Shown here piece by piece: positions 1 to 6,608 of a DNA stretch of 23,495 nt; position 1 is the stretch's first letter, and the number at the start of each line of letters is the position of its first letter. The notes beneath the pieces are model-generated. The model was not told the DNA's origin and did not search any database. It was given only the letters and a program-made list of their open reading frames with translations. Origin of the DNA: Planctomycetaceae bacterium UBA6894 (lineage in GTDB: Bacteria; Planctomycetota; Planctomycetia; Gemmatales; Gemmataceae). Location of the stretch: positions 25,998 to 49,492 of the forward strand of contig DKBS01000098.1 in the NCBI GenBank assembly GCA_002451275.1, written 5' to 3'. Both the position numbers and the translations under genes were made by a program.

Positions 1-126
1 CTGTCCCCGGGTCAATACCGGCTGTGTATTTTTTTCCGGTTGTTTGGAAAGTTTTCACCCCATCTTTACAAAACGAAACCCAGGCCTGTCGCGACCACCC
101 TGCTTTTGTTTGTGTTGGCAAGGCTC

Positions 127-147
127 GTAATTTGGGGAACAAATTAC
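127..147. repeat. Perfect inverted repeat upstream of infC
   Basis: GTAATTTG (127-134) and CAAATTAC (140-147) are exact reverse complements separated by 5 bases. The AT-rich arms stand out in this GC-rich DNA. The dyad could be an operator for a dimeric regulator or a small leader hairpin of the infC transcript. It lies about 190 bases before the proposed start codon. There is no following T-run that would make it a terminator. Confidence 0.5.
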
Positions 148-320
148 CCAGCAACCTCCGCTTCCTCTTTTCCTGATCCAAACCTTAAAGTAGCATGGAC
201 TTGTGATTACGACCGTTCGGTTGTCGGGTCACTCGGCGTTCATCTGGGTGTCGGCCAAAGCCATGGGCCCGTGGTTGCATCAGGCTGGCACACTGGGTGA
301 ATCATCAGGATCTCTACTTG

Positions 321-327
321 AAGGAGG
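321..327 (+). promoter_or_regulatory. Strong ribosome binding site that sets the infC start at ATT
   Basis: AAGGAGG is a near-perfect anti-16S match and lies 8 bases before an in-frame ATT at 336-338. The only upstream alternative, GTG at 297, has no purine-rich site before it. This decides the start of infC in favour of the rare ATT codon (ATC at 333 is adjacent and also in frame). Confidence 0.8.
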
Positions 328-335
328 GGGGTATC

Positions 336-872
336 ATTCGTCCACCATTTGATCGCAGCGTTCCCGCACCGCAGGATCGCGGACATCGAGTCAATGACCA
401 GATTCGTATTAGCCCAATCCGCCTGATCGGCGCGGAGGGTGAGCCTATCGGGGTGGTTCCCACATCCCAGGCAATGGACATGGCCCGAGAGGCCGGTTTG
501 GACCTGGTTGAGGTCGCTCCCAACGAGCGCCCGCCAGTTTGCAAAATTCTCGACTACGGCAAATTCCGCTACGAGCAGTCCCGCAAGGCGAACCGTTCCA
601 AGGTTCATCAGCAGAAACTGAAGGAAGTGCGCGTTCGCCCGAAGACCGGTGACCATGACGTGGAGGTCAAGGTCAACGCGGCGCGTAAATTCTTGGAGAA
701 CAAGGACAAGGTGCTAATCCTCGTCCAGTTCCGCGGCCGTGAGATGCAGCACTTGCAAGAGGGCAAAAAAGTCCTCGACATGGTGCTGGAGCGTTTGTCC
801 GACATCGCCAAGGTGGAGCGCGGTGCCAGCATGGAAGGCAAACGCATGTCCGCCATGCTCGCTCCCAAGTAA
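336..872 (+). CDS. infC: Translation initiation factor IF-3
   Basis: IF-3 binds the 30S subunit, prevents premature joining of 50S and proofreads the initiator codon and tRNA. From the ATT start the product is 178 residues, normal for IF-3. The N-terminal domain begins near HRVNDQIR and runs through LVEVAPNERPPVCKILDYGK, a hallmark of the family. A basic linker follows, and the C-terminal domain carries KEVRVRPKTGDHD and LVQFRGREMQH. The usual downstream partners rpmI and rplT are absent: the gene is followed by a strong terminator and then an unrelated oxidoreductase. In Escherichia coli, infC starts with AUU, and IF-3 represses its own translation by discriminating against that codon. The ATT here, behind an excellent ribosome binding site, suggests the same autoregulation. 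A GTG start at 297 would add 13 residues but lacks a ribosome binding site. Confidence 0.96.
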   Translation: MRPPFDRSVPAPQDRGHRVNDQIRISPIRLIGAEGEPIGVVPTSQAMDMAREAGLDLVEVAPNERPPVCKILDYGKFRYEQSRKANRSKVHQQKLKEVRVRPKTGDHDVEVKVNAARKFLENKDKVLILVQFRGREMQHLQEGKKVLDMVLERLSDIAKVERGASMEGKRMSAMLAPK

Positions 873-898
873 CAACGCGAGCCGGCAATCGACCTTTG

Positions 899-937
899 AT
901 TTTCCCCGCGGGTCATGGGGCATCCCGCGGGGAAAAT
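899..937 (+). terminator. Rho-independent terminator after infC
   Basis: A perfect 14-bp inverted repeat has arms at 899-912 (ATTTTCCCCGCGGG) and 924-937, with an 11-base loop. The A/T ends flank a GC-rich core, and the arm runs into TTT. It starts 26 bases after the infC stop. The flanking A and T tracts could make it work in both directions. Confidence 0.85.
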
Positions 938-1048
938 TTCGCGCGTCTGAAACCCCATCCCGCTGGATCGTTCGTTCACCCTTTTCGTGACGGACCCGCC
1001 CTCACCCGATTTTCTCTCCCCCCCGAGTTTTCGCATAGGAGCCACGCC

Positions 1049-2614
1049 ATGGCCAAGCCTAAGCCCCAACGCCGCCAATTCATCGCCACCACGGCAGCAG
1101 CCACCTCCGCCATGGCACTGCCGGCGGCCAGTTACAACAAGGTGCTGGGCGCCAACGAACGGCTCGGCGTCGCTTTTATCGGCGTAGGCGGGCGCTGCCA
1201 GGCACACCTGAGCGTGGTGAAGGATCTGGCCAACAGCCGCAAGGATGTGGCCCCGGTCGCGGTGTGCGATGTGTGGGACGGCCATGCCGGAAAATACACC
1301 CGCATGAACGGCGGCGTGAAGGAGGAAAAGGTCTACAACCAGGGCCTGTACCCGTCCGCCAAGGTGGTGGGACTGAATCCCGACGACAAGAAGCATGTCA
1401 CCAAGGACTACCGCCGGATCCTCGAACTGCCCGAAGTGGATGTGGTGTGCATCGCCACCCCGGACCACTGGCATGCCAAGATCAGCATCGACGCGGCCGA
1501 GGCCGGCAAGCATGTCTACTGCGAAAAGCCCATGGTGCGCACCATCGATGAGGCCCACGCCGTGGTCGACACCATGCAGAAAAAGAACCGCGTCATGACG
1601 GTGGGCGTGCAGTCGATGGCTGATCCGTCCTGGCGAATGGCCAACGCCGCCATCCGCTCGGGCCTCATCGGCCATGTCGCACAGGGCCAGACCAGCTATT
1701 ACCGCAATTCCATCGAGGGCCAGTGGCGCTACTACCGCCTGTACCGCCAGATGAACCCCAAGACCATCGACTGGAACATGTTCCTGGGTAAGGATTTCAA
1801 CATCTTCCCCGGGGTGCCGCTGGGCCCCGAAGTACCTTTTGACCGCGCCACCTTCGCGCAATGGCGCTGCTACTGGCCGTTTGGTGGCGGCATGTTCACC
1901 GACCTGTTCGTCCACCAAACCACCCACATGCTCGAGGCCATGGGTATCCGCTATCCCGGGCGTGTGGTGGGGTCAGGCGGCCTGTATCTCGAGTACGACG
2001 GTCGCGATGTGCCCGATGTGGCCACCATCGTCGCCGACTACAACGAGGGCTGCCAGTTGAGCATCAGCGCCACAATGATCAGTTCCTACCCCATCGAGGA
2101 GGTGATTCGCGGTCGTCTGGGCACCATCAAGTTTGTCAAAAATGGCTACCAGGTCATCCGTGACGATCCCGACAAGCGCGCCGGCATTCCCGCCCGCCTA
2201 GAGCAATCCATCCCCGGCGAACTGGTCGAATCCAAAACCGGGTTCGTGGACAAGAACGATGACACCAAGGCGCTGTGGAGCAATTTCCTCGACTGCGTCA
2301 AGAAGGGCGACCGGAACACCTGGAGCACCCCCGAGTTGGGCGCAGCCGCCTTCACCACAGTGGCCTTGGGCGTGCAAAGCTACCGCACGGGCAAGGTGAT
2401 GTTCTGGGATCCGGAGTTGCGCAAGCCGGTGGAGGCCGATGGATCCTGGGCCGCCAAACTGGAGAAGCGCAGCAAGGAAAGGGGCAAGCCCAACCAGATC
2501 CAGGGGTGGGCCGGCGGTGACCGCGGCAGCGTGGTCATCCCCAACGATTACATGAAACTCGCGGGCCCCTGGACCGATGGCAACGATCCGGCTCCGGAAG
2601 GCGCGGGCGAATAA
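1049..2614 (+). CDS. Tat-exported Gfo/Idh/MocA family oxidoreductase
   Basis: This is a 521-residue NAD(P)-dependent sugar or polyol dehydrogenase-type protein. The ATG at 1049 follows AGGAG (1037-1041). The N-terminus carries a twin-arginine signal (RRQFIATTAAA, residues 8-18) with an Ala-rich segment ending near residue 28, so folded export with bound cofactor is expected. The Rossmann fold shows AFIGVGGR (residues 42-49), and the family's EKP motif is at E159-K160-P161 in HVYCEKPM. The C-terminal half is the usual substrate-binding alpha/beta domain. Planctomycetes carry many such exported paralogues whose substrates are mostly unknown, and the neighbours here do not suggest one. The gene sits between two terminators and is probably transcribed alone. 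An upstream in-frame start at 896 would destroy the Tat signal and is rejected. Confidence 0.93.
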   Translation: MAKPKPQRRQFIATTAAATSAMALPAASYNKVLGANERLGVAFIGVGGRCQAHLSVVKDLANSRKDVAPVAVCDVWDGHAGKYTRMNGGVKEEKVYNQGLYPSAKVVGLNPDDKKHVTKDYRRILELPEVDVVCIATPDHWHAKISIDAAEAGKHVYCEKPMVRTIDEAHAVVDTMQKKNRVMTVGVQSMADPSWRMANAAIRSGLIGHVAQGQTSYYRNSIEGQWRYYRLYRQMNPKTIDWNMFLGKDFNIFPGVPLGPEVPFDRATFAQWRCYWPFGGGMFTDLFVHQTTHMLEAMGIRYPGRVVGSGGLYLEYDGRDVPDVATIVADYNEGCQLSISATMISSYPIEEVIRGRLGTIKFVKNGYQVIRDDPDKRAGIPARLEQSIPGELVESKTGFVDKNDDTKALWSNFLDCVKKGDRNTWSTPELGAAAFTTVALGVQSYRTGKVMFWDPELRKPVEADGSWAAKLEKRSKERGKPNQIQGWAGGDRGSVVIPNDYMKLAGPWTDGNDPAPEGAGE

Positions 2615-2638
2615 TCCCGCCTGAACCATCAGCCAGTC

Positions 2639-2673
2639 AAACCCGGCAGGCCCGCTTGGCTTGCCGGGTTTTT
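2639..2673 (+). terminator. Rho-independent terminator after the oxidoreductase
   Basis: AAACCCGGCA (2639-2648) pairs perfectly with TGCCGGGTTT (2662-2671) and is followed by further T residues to 2673. It begins 24 bases after the stop codon of the oxidoreductase gene. Confidence 0.88.
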
Positions 2674-2818
2674 CCGTTTCCACCATTCAGGCAAAACATG
2701 CCGATTGGTCGAAAAAGGGCCCGCCCTGCCTGTGGACAACCCGCCAATGGGGCCAATGAGGCTCCGGAGACAGGCCAATCCACCCGATGGAGAAAGGGCG
2801 GGGCCCCGAAGCTCCACC

Positions 2819-4141
2819 ATGGATTGCCACCCTGTGACCAACACCAGCCGCAGCGCTTCGCCGCTTCACCGCATGGCCGCCCTCGTGGCGTTTGCGGCCT
2901 GCGTTTTCGCTGTGGGTTGCAGCCTCACGGAAAAAATTTCCCTCAAACCCTCCCCCGCCAAATCCCCAACTGCCGCAGGCCTTGATCCCAAGAGCCTGGT
3001 AGACCTTGGCACATTGTCCCAGGCGGACAACAAGGCCGGCTTGGACCTATCCGCCCTGCTCACCGAAGCCGAGGAGTTGCGCGCAAAAAAAATTGCCTGC
3101 GCCAAAGGCCCAAAACGCACCATGCTGGTCCTTTCGGGTGGTGGCAGTTACGGGGCGTTCCAGGCGGGAGTCTTGCGCGGCTGGGGCGACATGGGCTGCC
3201 GGCCGGAATTCGACGTGATCACTGGCGTGAGCACGGGGGCCCTGGTGGCCGCCATCACCTTCCCCGGCCCGGACATGGACACCATCAGCGAGGCGATCTT
3301 CACGTCCGTGTCCAACCGCGACATCTTCAAGAAACGCAACATCATCGTCGGGCTCACCCAGGGCTATGTCGCCGACACCAAGCCCTTGCGGGAACTGATC
3401 GACGCGATGGTCACCGATGAATACCTGGACCGCATCGCCGGCCAACACGCCATGGGTCGCCGGCTGTTTATCGGCACCACCAACCTGGAAACCCGCAGGC
3501 AGGTCATCTGGGACATGGGCAACATCGCCGTGAAACATCGCACCGATAAAAACTCAAAGAAACTTTTCCGCGATATCCTGCAGGCCTCCTCCGCCATTCC
3601 GGGCCTGTTCCCGCCCGTGAGCATCCCCATCGAGGTGGGCGGCAAGATCTACGAGGAGAAACATGTGGATGGCGGTGTCACCGCCGGCATTTTCCTGCGC
3701 CCCTTCGCGCTGAACCTCAACGGGCAAAAGGAAAGTCTGGCCGGCTCGGACATCTACATCCTGGTGGCCGGAAAGCTTTATGCTGACCCCGGTCCGGTGG
3801 GCAAGGATCTCATGTCCCTCGGCTCAAGCACTGTCGCCGCCCTGCTTTCCGGTCAGGTGCGTGACGAGCTGAGCGAGATCTTCGCCATCAGCGTGTTCCA
3901 GGGCATGCGTTTCCACCTGGGCGCGGTCCCCGATAATTACCCCACCACGATGAAATCGTCGGAGTTCGACAAAAAACAAATGCGGGAACTGTACGCGGAA
4001 GGCCGCAGATTGGGACAAACCGGGGCCCTCTGGCGCAACACCCCCCCCGGGACCAAACCCGGCGAACAGCCAGAGGTTCGGGGAAGCAATCACCTGTATC
4101 AAATGCCCGTCCAATCCACCGTTCCGGAGTGGGCCCGCTAG
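2819..4141 (+). CDS. Patatin-like phospholipase family lipoprotein
   Basis: The 440-residue product is a predicted lipid hydrolase anchored in the envelope. From the chosen ATG a hydrophobic segment ends in a lipobox (FAVGC, lipid-modified Cys34). The patatin domain shows the oxyanion-hole motif GGGSYG (residues 107-112), the nucleophile elbow GVSTG with Ser138, and the Asp of the Ser-Asp dyad in HVDGGV (Asp284). All catalytic elements are intact, so phospholipase or acyl-hydrolase activity is likely, though the substrate is unknown. The C-terminal part after about residue 380 has no recognisable motif. No clear ribosome binding site is seen. The frame stays open to 2705, and starts at 2747 or 2873 are possible; 2819 gives a plausible signal peptide with a basic n-region. 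A terminator separates it from the upstream gene. A 73-base gap precedes the next gene. Confidence 0.88.
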   Translation: MDCHPVTNTSRSASPLHRMAALVAFAACVFAVGCSLTEKISLKPSPAKSPTAAGLDPKSLVDLGTLSQADNKAGLDLSALLTEAEELRAKKIACAKGPKRTMLVLSGGGSYGAFQAGVLRGWGDMGCRPEFDVITGVSTGALVAAITFPGPDMDTISEAIFTSVSNRDIFKKRNIIVGLTQGYVADTKPLRELIDAMVTDEYLDRIAGQHAMGRRLFIGTTNLETRRQVIWDMGNIAVKHRTDKNSKKLFRDILQASSAIPGLFPPVSIPIEVGGKIYEEKHVDGGVTAGIFLRPFALNLNGQKESLAGSDIYILVAGKLYADPGPVGKDLMSLGSSTVAALLSGQVRDELSEIFAISVFQGMRFHLGAVPDNYPTTMKSSEFDKKQMRELYAEGRRLGQTGALWRNTPPGTKPGEQPEVRGSNHLYQMPVQSTVPEWAR

Positions 4142-4214
4142 GCTCGGCTGCCTGCCCGGGTGATTCCAGCCTCCCGGCGTGTTAGGCTGAGTCCAGCAAG
4201 GGTGGACCCGGCGC

Positions 4215-4661
4215 ATGCATCCCGTTTCCCGCAAAATCCTGCTGGCCCTGGGCTCAGCCTGGACGCTTCCCAACACGCTGCTGGGACTGACAGCCCTGGT
4301 TATCCTGATGCCTTTTGGCGCCCGGGCCCATGTCCTCCGTGGCGTTGTGGAAATTGCCGGCCCACCCGTCAAGATGCTGCTGAAAGCCTGCTTTGGTGGC
4401 GCCATCGGGGTAACCTTCGGCCAGACCGTCCTTTCCTGGAATGAAACGACCCACCGGCTGGCCCGTGAGCACGAGCGGGTGCATGTTCGCCAATACCTCC
4501 TGTGGGGGCCTTTTTTCCTGCCCGCCTACGGTCTGGCCTCCCTCTGGGTGTGGCTCAGGGGCCGGGATCCTTACCATGCCAACCCCTTTGAACGGCAGGC
4601 CTACGCCATCGCCTGCATTGAACATGACCCGGATGAATGGACCGACGAAGCGGAGGCCTGA
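4215..4661 (+). CDS. Small membrane protein with HExxH metalloprotease-like motif
   Basis: I do not recognise a named family with certainty. The 148-residue product has hydrophobic segments near residues 8-33 and 95-115 and a weaker one at 55-72. Between them lies HERVH (residues 86-90) in the context AREHERVHVRQY, a zinc-metallopeptidase HExxH signature. NPFERQAY follows at 123-130, where Glu126 could be the third ligand, as in gluzincins. This suggests a minimal membrane-embedded metallopeptidase, but only the motif supports it. The C-terminus is acidic. The stop codon lies 2 bases before the start of the sulfatase gene, so the two are almost certainly co-transcribed and translationally coupled. 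Confidence 0.72.
   Translation: MHPVSRKILLALGSAWTLPNTLLGLTALVILMPFGARAHVLRGVVEIAGPPVKMLLKACFGGAIGVTFGQTVLSWNETTHRLAREHERVHVRQYLLWGPFFLPAYGLASLWVWLRGRDPYHANPFERQAYAIACIEHDPDEWTDEAEA
4652..4656 (+). promoter_or_regulatory. Ribosome binding site that sets the sulfatase start
   Basis: GGAGG lies 7 bases before the ATG at 4664 and inside the last codons of the preceding gene. It supports 4664 over the in-frame ATG at 4637 and implies translational coupling. Confidence 0.75.
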
Positions 4662-4663
4662 GA

Positions 4664-6091
4664 ATGCATTGGCTCGCCATGGTCTTTCTTGCCGCGGTTA
4701 ACCAGCCCCATGCGGCTGGCCCCAACCGCCCTAACATCGTGGTGGTGATCACCGACGACCAGGGGTATGGCGATGTCTCCGCGCAAGGCAATCCCATCCT
4801 GAAAACCCCGCACCTGGACCGCTTGCGCCAGCAGAGCGCCAGTTGCTCCGATTTTCTCGTCTCGCCCACCTGCGCCCCCACCCGGTCCGCCCTGATGACC
4901 GGCCGTCACGAGTTCAAAAATGGCGTGACCCACACGATCCTGGAGCGCGAACGGCTGACCCTTTCGGCCATCACCGTCCCGCAGGTATTGCGCGGCGCAG
5001 GCTACACCACCGGGATCTTTGGCAAGTGGCACCTGGGTGATGAGGATGCCTACCTGCCTGACAAGCGTGGCTTTGAAAAAGTCTGCATCCACGGGGCTGG
5101 TGGAATTGGCCAAACCTACCCGGGTAGTTGCGGCGACGCTCCGGGAAACCAATACACCGACCCGGCGCTGTGGTGTGACGGCGCCTTCGTGAAGGAAAAG
5201 GGCTACTGCACCGACATCTTTTTCCAACGCGCCATCCGCTGGATGGATCAGGTGGCGGATCAGAAGCCCTTTTTCTGCTGGATCGCCACCAACGCGCCCC
5301 ATCAGCCGCTGCAGGTGCGTCCCGAGGACGAGGCGCGTTACGCGGGAAAGGCCACCACGGAACAGGCGAAGTTTTTCGGCATGGTGGCGAACATCGATGA
5401 CAATATCGGCCGGCTGACAGCTTTTCTCGAAACCAGGGGCCTGCACGAAAACACCCTGGTGCTTTTCCTGACCGACAATGGCGGAACCGTCGGTGTGCCC
5501 GTCTTCAATGACGGGATGCGCGGAGCCAAGGGAAGTGTCTGGCGTGGAGGCACCCGGGGATGCGCCTTCTGGCGCCTTCCCGGCGTGGTTTCCCCGGGAG
5601 ACCTCCCGCAGTTCACCGCCCACATCGATGTGGCGCCCACTCTCCTCGAACTGGCAGGCGTTTCAACCCCGCCTCCCATGCGAAGGCAAATCGAGGGGCG
5701 CAGTTTGGCCCCCTTGCTCAAGGACAGGAAAAGCACCTGGGAAAACCGCTTGCTGGTCAGCCATCTCGGGCGCTGGCCAACCGGAAAAGCCAACGCATAC
5801 GCCAGGCGGGCCACCGCGGTCCGGGACGCGCGCTGGAAACTGGTCCAGCCGCACATGAACCAGGACGCCCCCTGGCAATTTTTCGATCTGGAGACCGATC
5901 CCGGCGAGGTTAACGACATCGCCATCCATCACCCGGATCGCGTGAAAACCATGTCTGATTTTCACGCAGCGTGGTGGGCCTCGGTGCGCCCCATGCTGGT
6001 CAACGAGGAGGTGAAAGGGTCTGCCATCAATCCATTCAAGGATCGCTACTGGAAGCAGTTCCCGGCTGAGAAACCCGCAGCAATTCCCTGA
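4664..6091 (+). CDS. Secreted type I (formylglycine) sulfatase
   Basis: This 475-residue arylsulfatase A-type enzyme hydrolyses sulfate esters, probably of sulfated polysaccharides or glycosides outside the cytoplasm. A short signal peptide ends near HAA-G (about residue 18). The metal-binding DDQGYGD starts at Asp31. The signature CAPTRSALMTGR begins at Cys70, the residue converted to formylglycine, so an anaerobic or FGE-type maturase elsewhere in the genome is required. The second metal site is in LTDNGG, and the C-terminal region has the family's DLETDPGE. Length and motifs are complete. The start at 4664 is set by GGAGG and lies 2 bases after the upstream HExxH gene. The 3' end overlaps the convergent DUF309 gene by 56 bases. 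The substrate cannot be inferred from the window. Confidence 0.93.
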   Translation: MHWLAMVFLAAVNQPHAAGPNRPNIVVVITDDQGYGDVSAQGNPILKTPHLDRLRQQSASCSDFLVSPTCAPTRSALMTGRHEFKNGVTHTILERERLTLSAITVPQVLRGAGYTTGIFGKWHLGDEDAYLPDKRGFEKVCIHGAGGIGQTYPGSCGDAPGNQYTDPALWCDGAFVKEKGYCTDIFFQRAIRWMDQVADQKPFFCWIATNAPHQPLQVRPEDEARYAGKATTEQAKFFGMVANIDDNIGRLTAFLETRGLHENTLVLFLTDNGGTVGVPVFNDGMRGAKGSVWRGGTRGCAFWRLPGVVSPGDLPQFTAHIDVAPTLLELAGVSTPPPMRRQIEGRSLAPLLKDRKSTWENRLLVSHLGRWPTGKANAYARRATAVRDARWKLVQPHMNQDAPWQFFDLETDPGEVNDIAIHHPDRVKTMSDFHAAWWASVRPMLVNEEVKGSAINPFKDRYWKQFPAEKPAAIP

Positions 6092-6608
6092 GCAACGCCT
6101 CACCCAGGGCACCCGCCTCGGGCGGCAGCAAGATAGGGCCCGGTTCACCCGCCTTCAACTCCCTGCACTGGTCCAGCCAGGCATCGCGGTTCATCGCACC
6201 GGTGGCCCCGGTCAGCCAGCTTTCCAGAAGCGGGACCAACCCGGCAACCCGGGACAACTCGCCGGTGGGGATGGACCGCCAGTGGCCCAATGCGCCCGCA
6301 ACATGGTGCTCCACTGCTCGGGCGTTGCGGGTTCTGGCCTTCACCAGGGCGGCGGCCAGACGGATCAATCCCTGCAGCCAGGAACGGCTGGATCCATCCG
6401 CATGGCGCCACAAGTGTTCCCAGACCTCGTGGGCTTCCCACGGGTAACCATGGGTCAAAAGGTCCCAACCATGCCAGAAGAGAGTCCCCTCCCAAGTCTC
6501 CAAGGGAGGATGCGCGGCGTGGGGCGGATTGGCTTCGCCCGGGGTGAAGGCCCTGCAGGGAAGGGGCATGGATGGTGCAAACAGGAATTCGCCGTCCTCG
6601 GCGCTCAT
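6036..6608 (-). CDS. DUF309 domain-containing protein
   Basis: This 190-residue protein belongs to a family of unknown function. The diagnostic motif GYPWEAHEVWEHLW is at residues 54-67, followed by SWLQGLIRLAAALVK (76-90). The conserved acidic and His residues (Glu58, His60, Glu61, Glu64) look like a metal or ligand site. An N-terminal extension rich in Pro (LPCRAFTPGEANPPH) precedes the domain. The ATG at 6608-6606 overlaps the TGA of the upstream phosphatase gene in an ATGA junction, so the two are translationally coupled and may act together. The 3' end runs 56 bases into the convergent sulfatase gene. Confidence 0.85.
   Translation of the reverse strand: MSAEDGEFLFAPSMPLPCRAFTPGEANPPHAAHPPLETWEGTLFWHGWDLLTHGYPWEAHEVWEHLWRHADGSSRSWLQGLIRLAAALVKARTRNARAVEHHVAGALGHWRSIPTGELSRVAGLVPLLESWLTGATGAMNRDAWLDQCRELKAGEPGPILLPPEAGALGEALLRELLRVSQPGTASSSDP

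Larger units (their letters stand above)
1..335 (+). other. Leader and upstream region of infC, no convincing gene
   Basis: No coding sequence is supported here. A frame open from about position 40 to 300 has no ribosome binding site, no recognisable domain and an unconvincing composition. The stretch is AT-richer than the coding DNA around it, as expected for a promoter and leader. It holds a T-run at 29-35, a perfect 8-bp inverted repeat at 127-147, and the infC ribosome binding site at 321-327. I could not pick a sigma-70 promoter with confidence. Confidence 0.6.

Noticed and set aside
40..300. Open frame of 86 codons on the plus strand before infC
   Set aside because: TTG start with no ribosome binding site, no recognisable domain, AT-rich leader-like DNA, and a better explanation as the infC leader.
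608..1927. 439-codon open frame on the minus strand
   Set aside because: It lies opposite infC and the oxidoreductase, both certain genes, and spans the terminator between them. Long antisense frames are expected in GC-rich coding DNA.
4601..5623. 340-codon open frame on the minus strand
   Set aside because: Antisense to the sulfatase, which has complete family motifs; no domain in the antisense product.
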